In this document: positions 1-5,094 of the stretch, one piece after another | Position numbering within the stretch: the stretch's first letter is position 1 | Layout of the letters: the number at the start of each line of letters is the position of its first letter | DNA from: Spirochaetia bacterium | GTDB taxonomy: Bacteria > Spirochaetota > Spirochaetia > DTKZ01 | DNA length: 5,264 nt | Reading direction: 5' to 3' | NCBI GenBank assembly: GCA_031270615.1 | Contig: JAISXE010000169.1 | Span: 1 to 5,264, forward strand | Translations under genes and position numbers: made by a program | Notes under the pieces: generated by a model | Database searches by the model: none | What the model was told of the DNA's origin: nothing | What the model saw: the letters and a program-made list of their open reading frames with translations, nothing else

Positions 1-1
1 C

Positions 2-1306
2 GAATCCGCCGAATCCGCCGCACCCCCCCCGGCGGAAAACCAGGATGAAACGCCCCCCGAAGAATACGGCCGGGATTTTCCGATGGCCCTCGCGCAGGGA
101 ATGGCCGCCAACCTCTCGATTTGGGGCTACGATTACATCATCATGCAGCCTTACGCGCGGGTAAGCCCCACGACATGGAAAAACAACCTGAAAGAGGGGG
201 CGGAATGGGACAACAGCGACTTTTTCACCAACCAGATACTCCATCCCTACCACGGGGGGATGTACTACACGGGGGCGCGGGCCTACGGCTTCTCCTACTG
301 GGAGTCCATCGTGTTTGCCGGCTTTGGCAGTTTTGTCTGGGAATACTTCGCCGAAAGGGACACCCCCGCCACGAACGATTTGATCATCACCACCATGGGG
401 GGCGCGGCCTTCGGGGAAGCCGGCTACAGGCTCGCCGTGGCCTTTTCCAATTCAAACGACACAGGAGCGCGGAAATTCCTTCGGGAATTTGCCGCCTGGG
501 TGGTGAACCCCATGTACAAAATCAACGAAACCGTATTCGGCGAACCCTTTACGGAAAGAAACCGGCTTCCCCGCACACCCGTGGATATTACCCTGCGCGC
601 CGGGGCAAACTACACCCATGACGACGACGGGCGCTTCAGCGGCTACCCCCACGCCTACATCGGCGTCAATATTGCCTATGGCGATCCCTGGGCCGGCGGC
701 GATTTCTACGCGCCCTACGATTTTTTCCAAGTAAAAACGGACGGCGAGCCTGACTGGGCCAACCCCTCCGGGGATATCTTCGCGGACGCGATCCTCTGCG
801 GCTTCAAACTGTACCCCGGCGACGATGCACGGATGCTTTTGGGCCTGTACCAGCAGTTCGACTATTTGGAAAACCTTGTCTACAAATTTGCCGCCAACGG
901 GGCCGGGGCCGGGCTGCAGATGCTTGTCCCCTTTGACGGGCTTGGCGCCCTTGAGTTCAAAGGGCAGTTGTACGGGGTTGTGCTGGGCATCATGGATTCC
1001 CGTTACAGCCACTGGGAAATAAACAATTACGACACCAAGGACACCGGCTGGGCCTACAAACTAGGCCTGTCCTACGCCTGCGATTATTTCTCCCTCAGCC
1101 TGCACTATATGTATTACTGGCTGCGCGTTCTTGACGGCTCCGGCTGGACGGACACCGTGGATATTTTTACCTCCACGCTGGAGGCGCCCCTCGCGCAGGA
1201 TACCGGCCTGGGCCTTGAGCTGCGCTATTACAACCGCTGGGCCTCCGACGGCTACGACAGCGCCTGGGCCTGGAGCCTCAAAGCCTTCCTCGCCTACAAA
1301 TTCTGA
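2..1306 (+). CDS. DUF3943-type outer-membrane protein, 5' partial
   Basis: The reading frame is open from base 2 through the left edge, so the first Met codon at 83 is internal and the true start lies upstream; 434 codons are visible. The first 27 residues are a Ser/Ala/Pro/Glu-rich linker with two copies of ESA. The body starts near residue 28 and carries the block I associate with DUF3943 (recognised from memory): WDNSDFF, then HPYHGGMYYTGAR, then SFVWEYFAE, then NDLIITTMGG with FGEAGYR. The rest alternates aromatic and polar residues (many Tyr, Trp, Gly) and ends in AYKF. A C-terminal Phe and alternating strands are typical of outer-membrane beta-barrels, so an outer-membrane location is inferred; any signal peptide is off the window. 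Function is unknown. A run of eight C at 23-30 lies in the linker codons. No partner gene is visible: what follows is a repeat-rich gap. Confidence 0.8.
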   Translation, partial: ESAESAAPPPAENQDETPPEEYGRDFPMALAQGMAANLSIWGYDYIIMQPYARVSPTTWKNNLKEGAEWDNSDFFTNQILHPYHGGMYYTGARAYGFSYWESIVFAGFGSFVWEYFAERDTPATNDLIITTMGGAAFGEAGYRLAVAFSNSNDTGARKFLREFAAWVVNPMYKINETVFGEPFTERNRLPRTPVDITLRAGANYTHDDDGRFSGYPHAYIGVNIAYGDPWAGGDFYAPYDFFQVKTDGEPDWANPSGDIFADAILCGFKLYPGDDARMLLGLYQQFDYLENLVYKFAANGAGAGLQMLVPFDGLGALEFKGQLYGVVLGIMDSRYSHWEINNYDTKDTGWAYKLGLSYACDYFSLSLHYMYYWLRVLDGSGWTDTVDIFTSTLEAPLAQDTGLGLELRYYNRWASDGYDSAWAWSLKAFLAYKF

Positions 1307-1311
1307 AACCG

Positions 1312-1356
1312 TTGCCCTCACTGGCGAGAAGGGAGGACGAAGAAGGCGATCCAGTG
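1312..1356. repeat. Stem-flanked sequence resembling a dispersed repeat
   Basis: The segment 1319-1356 is bounded by a perfect 6-base inverted pair, CACTGG (1319-1324) and CCAGTG (1351-1356). Between them lies purine-rich sequence of the type GGCGAGAAGGGAGGACGAAG. It resembles the GCGAGGAGCGAAGCGACGAAG-type intergenic repeat seen in many bacterial genomes, but the match is loose and from memory. It starts six bases after the upstream stop codon and runs towards the hairpin and repeat that follow, so it may be the outer part of one composite element. Confidence 0.3.
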
Positions 1357-1369
1357 GAATTTGGGCGCA

Positions 1370-1392
1370 TTTTTTGCGCTTCGCGCAAAAAA
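1370..1392. other. Perfect 10-bp hairpin downstream of the DUF3943 gene
   Basis: TTTTTTGCGC (1370-1379) pairs perfectly with GCGCAAAAAA (1383-1392) around a TTC loop. It lies 64 bases after the stop at 1306 and could end that transcript. However, the T run is on the 5' side of the stem in both readings and no U tract follows, so it is not a canonical intrinsic terminator. A shorter relative, TTGCGC-GAA-GCGCAA at 5178-5192, sits at the edge of the second repeat copy, so this hairpin is more likely part of the repeat element. Confidence 0.5.
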
Positions 1393-1476
1393 CCGGGCTT
1401 TCCGCTCCAATTCCTCGGATTTGCCCGTGCAAATCCTGCGGGATTTCCGCTGCAATCCCTTGCGCGGCCCAGGGGC
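1393..1476 (-). repeat. Structured intergenic repeat, copy A
   Basis: Read on the minus strand this element has, in order: AGCCCCTGGGCC, a 21-base motif GGGATTG-CAGCGGAA-ATCCCG (1459-1439), a variable hairpin GGATTTGC-ACGG-GCAAATCC (1436-1417), then GAGGAATTGGAGC running into a second version of the motif, GGAATTG-GAGCGGAA-AGCCCGG (1414-1393). Copy B at 5194-5264 on the plus strand has the same blocks in the same order with a different hairpin. The two motif versions are themselves related, so the element is an internally repeated unit. I cannot name a family. Two copies in 5.3 kb, both intergenic, suggest a dispersed genomic repeat. Confidence 0.75.
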
Positions 1477-1680
1477 TGCCAAAGAAAGGAAAAACCACTG
1501 ACCACGCGGAAAGCACGGACAAAAAAAGGGAATTTTCCCCGCGCTTCACCTCTTTTCCCCTTTCAACTTGGATTTTCCCCCATGCCGCGATCCGCGCCGC
1601 CCGGATACCGAAAAAAATCACACACAGGAGTTTGTTATGAAACCGAAAAGAATCCCTGATATGCGCTGGCCTTGTCTATA
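1477..1680. other. Gene-poor stretch between repeat and promoter
   Basis: No intact gene is visible. At 1494-1520 is AACCACTGACCACGCGG followed by AAGCACGGAC, which resembles the ACCACGGAAAGCACGG-type sequences scattered between genes in many bacteria (from memory). The part from about 1520 to 1610 is a C- and T-rich plus strand with no good pairing. AGGAG at 1626-1630 followed after six bases by ATG at 1637 is the only strong coding-type signal and is listed separately. Reading frames that cross this stretch have no ribosome site at their start and look like chance. Confidence 0.35.
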
Positions 1681-1684
1681 TTGA
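1637..1684 (+). pseudogene. Possible stub of a truncated gene
   Basis: AGGAG (1626-1630) lies six bases before ATG 1637, an excellent translation start, yet the frame reads only 15 residues (MKPKRIPDMRWPCLY) before TGA at 1682. The base composition changes at about this point from GC-rich repeat DNA to the AT-richer accessory DNA that carries the toxin-antitoxin genes. One reading is that an old gene was cut off here when that DNA arrived or was deleted. It could also be a leader peptide, or the SD-ATG could be chance. I recognise no family from 15 residues. Confidence 0.2.
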
Positions 1685-1710
1685 CGGTATAAAATGCACG
1701 GGTGTATATT
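1681..1710 (+). promoter_or_regulatory. Candidate sigma-70 promoter for the toxin-antitoxin region
   Basis: TTGACG (1681-1686) and TATATT (1705-1710) are separated by 18 bases, with TG directly before the -10 box. Five of six bases match TTGACA and five of six match TATAAT. Transcription would start near 1717 and run through the palindrome at 1750-1789, the hicBA remnant and the PIN gene pair. No other promoter of similar quality is visible before 1994. Confidence 0.45.
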
Positions 1711-1749
1711 TTGGTCTAGGGGATTTATGGGAATAGCGGCAAATTCCGC

Positions 1750-1794
1750 AGGACTTGTGAGAGAACCGGCAGGTTCTTGAACAAATCTATTCAA
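1750..1794 (+). repeat. Imperfect palindromic repeat, copy 1
   Basis: Arms 1750-1767 and 1772-1789 fold around a GGCA loop; the inner part AGAACC/GGTTCT pairs perfectly and the outer part is interrupted. The right arm (1770-1794) matches 3974-3998 at 23 of 25 positions, in the same orientation. It lies in the leader of the putative hicBA/PIN transcript, just ahead of the GGGAGGAG ribosome site at 1798-1805. The left arm is less conserved than in copy 2, so this copy may be decaying. Confidence 0.6.
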
Positions 1795-1806
1795 CCGGGA
1801 GGAGAT

Positions 1807-1887
1807 ATGACCGAATGCACTGTTTTATTGACCTGGGACATTAAAATCAACTTCAAGGCAGAACGGCTTGCCGGGGTACATATATAA
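1807..1887 (+). pseudogene. hicB: Collapsed HicB-type (DUF1902-like) antitoxin remnant
   Basis: GGGAGGAG (1798-1805) precedes ATG 1807. The frame gives 26 residues: it starts MTECTVLLTWD, the usual opening of small HicB antitoxins of the DUF1902 type, and ends KAERLAGVHI, which resembles the end of the same family (pattern xFxAERxxxV). The family is usually about 70-90 residues, so the central part is absent with both ends kept in frame. TAA is followed three bases later by the ATG of the hicA remnant, as in an intact hicBA operon. The family match is from memory of short motifs. The alternative is an unrelated micro-ORF or leader peptide. Confidence 0.45.
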
Positions 1888-1890
1888 ATC

Positions 1891-1969
1891 ATGGCGGAGT
1901 ATGAAAAGAAAGTCTCGGCACATGGCAAACCAGATCATGAAAAAGGCGGGGATAAATCATCACTTTTGA
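1891..1969 (+). pseudogene. hicA: Collapsed HicA toxin remnant (frameshifted)
   Basis: ATG 1891 opens with MAEYEKKV, a typical HicA start. In the +1-shifted frame, 1910-1969 reads KSRHMANQIMKKAGINHHF and stops at TGA 1967. That is the conserved C terminus of HicA mRNA interferases (KSRHTANxIxKxAGI followed by a short basic or aromatic tail). The two ends are joined with a frame change at about 1910-1914. The middle, including the catalytic-His region (GKGDHxIW) and the rest of the double-stranded-RNA-binding-like fold, is missing; the family is about 60-70 residues. A toxin made from this is not expected to work. The C-terminal match is the stronger part of this call. The PIN gene starts 24 bases after this stop. 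Confidence 0.6.
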
Positions 1970-1993
1970 GATGACCGACACCGGGGAAGGGAT

Positions 1994-2479
1994 ATGAGCG
2001 TTCCGAAAGTCTATCTTGAGACCACGATGTTCAGCTTTTACTACGAAACCAGGCTATGGCCAAGTTACCGGATTTATAAAGCCCAAGTCCGCCGTATTTT
2101 TGATCTGATGAAGTCCGGGAAATATGAGCCGTATACTTCTCCCTATGCAACAAACGAGATAGCAAGAGAGCCGGTTCCGTCAAAACGCGAAAACATGGAG
2201 GCCCTTGTAAAGGATTTCGAGGTTAAACTTCTTGATGTTACCGATGAGGTGGAGCGGCTTGCGGGGCTTTATGTTCAGGAAGGGGCTATTCCTCCGGCGT
2301 ATGGAACGGACGCGGCCCACATTGCCATTACGGCGGTCAACGGCTTAGATTTTATAGTGAGCCTGAATTTTAGCCACATTGCCAGGGCTTGGACTATTGA
2401 ACGGGTCCGGCGGGTTAATGTCAGAGAAAACTATAAGGGCATAGGTATTTATAAACCAGCGGAGGTATTAGCCTTATGA
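1994..2479 (+). CDS. PIN-domain protein, putative VapC-like toxin
   Basis: This 161-residue protein has the PIN ribonuclease layout: beta-1 with KVYLETTMFSFY (5-16), NEI at 54-56, GTDAAHIAI at 105-112, and LDFIVSLNFSHI at 118-129. Candidate acidic metal ligands are E9, E55, D106 and D119. Position 9 is Asp in most PIN proteins, and Glu at this position is a conservative change. Known PIN toxins cleave RNA with Mg2+ or Mn2+; the target here cannot be told. The start is chosen from GGGGAAGGG (1982-1990) just ahead of ATG 1994. Its stop overlaps the next start (ATGA), so the two are translationally coupled. The GC content is below that of the flanking genes, consistent with transfer. Toxin first, antitoxin second is opposite to classical vapBC. 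Confidence 0.82.
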   Translation: MSVPKVYLETTMFSFYYETRLWPSYRIYKAQVRRIFDLMKSGKYEPYTSPYATNEIAREPVPSKRENMEALVKDFEVKLLDVTDEVERLAGLYVQEGAIPPAYGTDAAHIAITAVNGLDFIVSLNFSHIARAWTIERVRRVNVRENYKGIGIYKPAEVLAL

Positions 2480-2730
2480 AGACAGTAAAGGACTATTTGA
2501 AAGATCCCCGGATTCTCAATGACCCGGATATGGCCGGGGCCATGAAACCCATAAAAGAAATTCATGCTATTCGGTTAATGCTTCAGGATGAAACAGCCGG
2601 AATGACCACGGCTGAAAAGGTAGAATATTACAACAAATCAGGAAGGGAAACCCTTGTCCGGCTCGGCCTTGCCCCTCAGCTTGTCAATCTTTCCGGCCAG
2701 GGCAAATTGAAACCCCGGCCAGGCACTTAG
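2476..2730 (+). CDS. Small partner of the PIN protein, putative antitoxin
   Basis: This 84-residue protein overlaps the PIN gene by four bases (ATGA at 2476-2479), with GGAGG at 2461-2465 inside the PIN coding sequence, ten bases before the start. Residues 1-36 (MKTVKDYLKDPRI, then EIHAIRLMLQ) look like the small conserved protein that I recall next to PIN genes of this type. The middle (residues 36-60) is charged and probably helical, with TTAEKVEYYN. The tail (NLSGQGKLKPRPGT) looks flexible and may be the toxin-wrapping part, as in other type II antitoxins. No DNA-binding motif is obvious, so whether it autoregulates is unknown. The antitoxin role is inferred from position, size and coupling. 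Confidence 0.7.
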   Translation: MKTVKDYLKDPRILNDPDMAGAMKPIKEIHAIRLMLQDETAGMTTAEKVEYYNKSGRETLVRLGLAPQLVNLSGQGKLKPRPGT

Positions 2731-2810
2731 AAGTATCCGTAAATAGGAGAAAGGGCCACCGCTTTTCCCTCCCCCCGGACGGTGATGATGTGCGGCCCCC
2801 GCGCGGCGGG

Positions 2811-3932
2811 TCAGTACGCGCGCTTGAGTAAATCGTAGAGGCTGTCGACCGGCATGGGCAGGCGGTTTGACACGTCGAACTCGCAGGCGGCCTCCGCGGC
2901 GTCAATGATTTCGTTCAGCTTCAGGCCCAAATCCCGCAGGCGTCCGGGCAGGAACATCTGCGCGATAAGCCTGCGCGCCCGCGCGGGAACAAGGCGGGCG
3001 GCCTCCTGCGCTTCAAGGCCGAAGGCGTCTTCGCCCAGAATTTTCGCCGCGGTCGCCATTCTCTCGGTTCTGCTTTCGGCGAGGATGTCCATCACATGGG
3101 GCAGAAGAACCGCCGCGGCCCAGGATTTGGGGACGTTGAACAGGGTGTGCAGGGCAAGGGAAAGCGTGCTGCCCACACCGAGGCCCGTGACGCTGATTCC
3201 GAAGGCGCACAGGACTCCCGCCTGGGATGCCTTGACCCTGGGGCGCAGGTCTTTGACGCCGCGGATGGCCTCCGCGATGCCGTCCCCCAAAAGGTTTATG
3301 GCCGTCAGGAACTGGGCGTCGGAGAAAAAATTCGCGTTCCCCGACAGATAGCCTTCCAGGGCCAGAAGAAGCGTGTCGAGCATGAGGGTTCCCGTAAACT
3401 TTGGGGAAAGCCCGGAGCTGAGGCTGGGATCCATAAAGACCGCTTTGGGCAGCCCTTCCGCGCTTGGGGCAAGGACGGGCCGCCGGGTGGCGGGGTCGGT
3501 GTCTACATAGGAGCCGGCAATCAGGTAGGGGTTGCGAAAAACCGTGGGCAGCTCGATATACGGCAGGGGGACGGGAAGCCCCTCCCGGTTTTTCTGCCCG
3601 GCCGCGAGACAGGCGGTTTTTCTGGCTATGTTGAGCACGCTGGTGCCGCCCAGGCCAAGGAAAATCTGGGTGCGGGAGGCTTGCGCGAAGTCCAGGATAT
3701 TCTGGATGGTTCTGCGCGTCCCGGGGGAAACCGCGTCGTCGAGCAGGATGCAGTCTATGTTTTTTTTCCTTAAAATATCCTGGATCCGTTCAATGTGGCG
3801 GTTCTCGTGCAGGGCCGCGTCCGCGATGAGCATTGCCCGCGTCCCAAAGGACGCGGCAAGGGGGCCGAGCAGATTGAGCACGTCGCTCCCAAAAAAAAAT
3901 TTCCCGGGAAAAGTAAACGATAATTCCGCCAT
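2811..3932 (-). CDS. Divergent iron-containing alcohol dehydrogenase-family protein
   Basis: The protein has the fold layout and length (about 375 residues) of group III (Fe-type) alcohol dehydrogenases: N-terminal KFFFGSDV, a Rossmann-like half, then an all-helical half. Positions are given from the upstream Met at 3938. The usual GGGSxxDxAK is GGTSVLNIAR (97-106), and TTAGTGSE is replaced by TVFRNPYLI (132-140). The metal-site block aligns without gaps to the E. coli FucO pattern: D188 is kept, but the three His positions are L192, S257 and K271, and the conserved second His of HxxxH is L261. A His at 264 is three positions off. Metal-dependent redox activity is therefore doubtful; it may be a pseudoenzyme or bind another ligand. 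The start is set at Met3 (3932), because GGGGAG (3945-3940) is seven bases from it but only one base from ATG 3938. The gene stands alone and converges on the toxin-antitoxin pair. Confidence 0.75.
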   Translation of the reverse strand: MAELSFTFPGKFFFGSDVLNLLGPLAASFGTRAMLIADAALHENRHIERIQDILRKKNIDCILLDDAVSPGTRRTIQNILDFAQASRTQIFLGLGGTSVLNIARKTACLAAGQKNREGLPVPLPYIELPTVFRNPYLIAGSYVDTDPATRRPVLAPSAEGLPKAVFMDPSLSSGLSPKFTGTLMLDTLLLALEGYLSGNANFFSDAQFLTAINLLGDGIAEAIRGVKDLRPRVKASQAGVLCAFGISVTGLGVGSTLSLALHTLFNVPKSWAAAVLLPHVMDILAESRTERMATAAKILGEDAFGLEAQEAARLVPARARRLIAQMFLPGRLRDLGLKLNEIIDAAEAACEFDVSNRLPMPVDSLYDLLKRAY

Positions 3933-3939
3933 TGTCATG

Positions 3940-3945
3940 CTCCCC
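3940..3945 (-). promoter_or_regulatory. Ribosome binding site that decides the dehydrogenase start
   Basis: On the minus strand GGGGAG is followed by C, ATG (3938-3936), ACA and ATG (3932-3930). The spacing is one base to the first ATG and seven to the second, so the second Met is favoured. Both starts give the same frame and differ by two residues. Confidence 0.6.
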
Positions 3946-3954
3946 GTTTCGTAT

Positions 3955-3998
3955 TAGAGTTGTTTGGAAACCTCAGGTTCTTGAACAAGTCTATTTAA
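3955..3998. repeat. Imperfect palindromic repeat, copy 2
   Basis: Arms TAGAGTTGTTTGGAAACC (3955-3972) and GGTTCTTGAACAAGTCTA (3976-3993) fold around a TCA loop with 13 Watson-Crick pairs, three G-T pairs and two mismatches. The right arm plus five bases repeats 1770-1794 at 23 of 25 positions. On the minus strand it lies 17 bases upstream of the dehydrogenase start codons and just after the flgM terminator. It would form a hairpin near the 5' end of the dehydrogenase mRNA or act as a protein-binding palindrome. I recall similar TTGTTC..GAACAA elements between Treponema genes but cannot confirm a family. Confidence 0.65.
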
Positions 3999-4030
3999 AA
4001 AAATAGCGGAAGGATGCCGCCATCTTCCGC
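3995..4030 (-). terminator. Rho-independent terminator behind flgM
   Basis: On the minus strand GCGGAAGATG (4030-4021) pairs with CATCCTTCCGC (4016-4006) around GCGG, with one bulged C. It is followed by TATTTTTTT (4005-3997). This is 43 bases after the flgM stop and oriented to end the rsmI-flgM transcripts before the dehydrogenase gene. Confidence 0.85.
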
Positions 4031-4073
4031 CTGTACCAAGACCAAGTTCCCGCTTTTCCCGCAGGCAGCGTTT

Positions 4074-4358
4074 TCAAACGCCGAATATGTCCATGATCCG
4101 TTCCGCCACGAGTCCCGTAACCGCATCGTTGATATAGTTGGGGTCCTCAAGACGTTTTTTGGCCTCGGCCACGCGATCTTCCCGAATATCGGCGTTTGCG
4201 CGGACTATCTCCGCCATCCGCAGAAGCTCGGCCTTCGCCTTTGCCTCTTCCGAAACGTCAATGGAATCATTCCCCTGGACGGATGGCGCGCGGGAGGTTT
4301 TTCCAAGGTTTTTGTATTTTGAAACAGGATCTACCGGCCCAAGTCTGTCAATAGTCAT
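4074..4358 (-). CDS. flgM: Anti-sigma-28 factor FlgM
   Basis: FlgM binds the flagellar sigma factor sigma-28 (FliA) in the cytoplasm and, in well-studied bacteria, is exported through the completed hook-basal body, which releases sigma-28 for late flagellar genes. This 94-residue protein has the usual layout: a probably disordered N-terminal third (MTIDRLGPVDPVSKYKN, an opening I associate with Treponema FlgM), SIDVSEEAK at 32-40, then sigma-binding helices with VRANADIREDRV (52-63), KKRLEDPNYIND (67-78) and AERIMDIFGV at the end. AAGGAAGGG (4374-4366) is seven bases from the ATG. The identity is strongly backed by a sigma-28 promoter directly upstream (4419-4393) and a terminator behind, so flgM can be its own unit as well as part of an rsmI transcript. 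In spirochaetes the flagella are periplasmic; the export step there is inferred from other bacteria. Confidence 0.88.
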   Translation of the reverse strand: MTIDRLGPVDPVSKYKNLGKTSRAPSVQGNDSIDVSEEAKAKAELLRMAEIVRANADIREDRVAEAKKRLEDPNYINDAVTGLVAERIMDIFGV

Positions 4359-4392
4359 TACCGAACCCTTCCTTTCTTATCTCTCATTCTAC

Positions 4393-4419
4393 ATATCGGC
4401 GTCTAGCACTGTAATTTTA
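4393..4419 (-). promoter_or_regulatory. Sigma-28 (FliA) promoter of flgM
   Basis: On the minus strand TAAA (4419-4416) is followed by 15 bases and GCCGATAT (4400-4393). The classical consensus is TAAAGTTT-N11-GCCGATAA; the -35 octamer TAAAATTA matches six of eight and the -10 seven of eight, with exact spacing. The -35 element uses the TAA stop codon of rsmI. Transcription would start near 4386, about 28 bases before the flgM ATG, leaving room for its ribosome site. Confidence 0.85.
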
Positions 4420-5094
4420 ACTCTTTTTCCTGCCAAAGACAAGTACCGAAAACTCGCCTTTCAGGTTTTTTCCCGTGGCTTCCCGCAGGATTTCCCCTGC
4501 CGGGCCTTCAAGGTACTCCTCGAATTCCTTCGTCATTTCCCTGCCCAGCAGGACCACCCTTTCAGGTTCAAGATCGGCAAGATCCGCCAATAGCTTAATA
4601 ATGCGGTGGACCGATTCGTACAGGATAAAGGCCTCGCCACTGTCCAGAAGCTCCCTCAGGCGGCTTCTGCGGCGGCCCGGCCTGGGGCTTAAAAAACCTT
4701 CAAAAACCAGGGTTTTCCCCGCGCAGCCGGAAACGCTTGCCAGGGCCGCGAAGGCCGAAGGCCCCGGCAGGGGGACAACGGGAAACCCCGCGTCCCGGGC
4801 CTGCCGGACAAGCCTTTGGCCGGGATCGCTTATCCCCGGGGTCCCCGCGTCACTGAGGTAGGCGACGTCCTTTCCCTCCCGCAGGAGCGCCACAACGCGG
4901 GAAGCGCTTTTCCCCTCGTTATGGGCGTGGCAGCTCATAAGGGGTTTTTTTATGCCGTAGTGGTTCAGCAGCTTGAGGCTGCGCCGCGTGTCCTCGCAGG
5001 CAACAAGGTCCGCCCCTTTCAGGCATTCCAATGCCCGCAGACTGATGTCCTTCAGGTTCCCGATGGGAGTCGCGACGATAAAAAGGCACGCCAT
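4417..5094 (-). CDS. rsmI: 16S rRNA (cytidine1402-2'-O)-methyltransferase RsmI
   Basis: RsmI uses S-adenosylmethionine to methylate the ribose of C1402 in the 16S rRNA decoding centre, working in the cytoplasm on the small subunit. This 225-residue protein carries the family's tetrapyrrole-methylase-like motifs in order: VATPIGNLKDIS (7-18), CEDTR (33-37), SCHAHNE (54-60), LSDAGTPGISDPG (80-92, SAM-site loop), PLPGPSAF (108-115), FEGFLSPRPGRRR (131-143), YESVHR (159-164), GREMTKEFEE (184-193) and KGEFSVLVFG (212-221). Many homologues are about 280 residues and carry a small C-terminal domain; that domain is absent here and the end falls cleanly after the catalytic fold. An in-frame TAG four codons upstream leaves ATG 5094 as the first usable start. 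No Shine-Dalgarno sequence precedes it. Fifty-seven bases separate it from flgM on the same strand. Confidence 0.93.
   Translation of the reverse strand: MACLFIVATPIGNLKDISLRALECLKGADLVACEDTRRSLKLLNHYGIKKPLMSCHAHNEGKSASRVVALLREGKDVAYLSDAGTPGISDPGQRLVRQARDAGFPVVPLPGPSAFAALASVSGCAGKTLVFEGFLSPRPGRRRSRLRELLDSGEAFILYESVHRIIKLLADLADLEPERVVLLGREMTKEFEEYLEGPAGEILREATGKNLKGEFSVLVFGRKKS

Noticed and set aside
452..1012. Minus-strand reading frame opposite the DUF3943 gene, and others at 1061-1621
   Set aside because: Shadow frames of GC-rich coding DNA; no start signal and no recognisable motifs.
1393..1476. CRISPR array, because of the repeated 21-base motif
   Set aside because: Only two diverged motif copies with a self-pairing segment between them, no regular spacers and no cas genes.
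1515..1540. Minus-strand GGGAAAATTCCC followed by TTTTTTT, terminator-like
   Set aside because: The stem is only four or five pairs with a tiny loop, and no minus-strand gene lies upstream to be terminated.
2731..2810. GC hairpin CCCGC-GCG-GCGGG (2798-2810) between the convergent genes, considered as a terminator
   Set aside because: Five pairs only and no T run follows on either strand; I see no convincing terminator in this gap.
3096..3773. Long plus-strand reading frame inside the dehydrogenase gene
   Set aside because: It lies opposite a protein with a clear family match, has no ribosome site and shows a composition expected from GC-rich shadow frames.
3891..3899. Nine-base T run (minus strand) near the start of the dehydrogenase gene, possible slippage switch
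   Set aside because: It encodes the conserved Phe-rich N-terminal stretch KFFFG, and a second eight-base A run occurs later; no evidence of variation.
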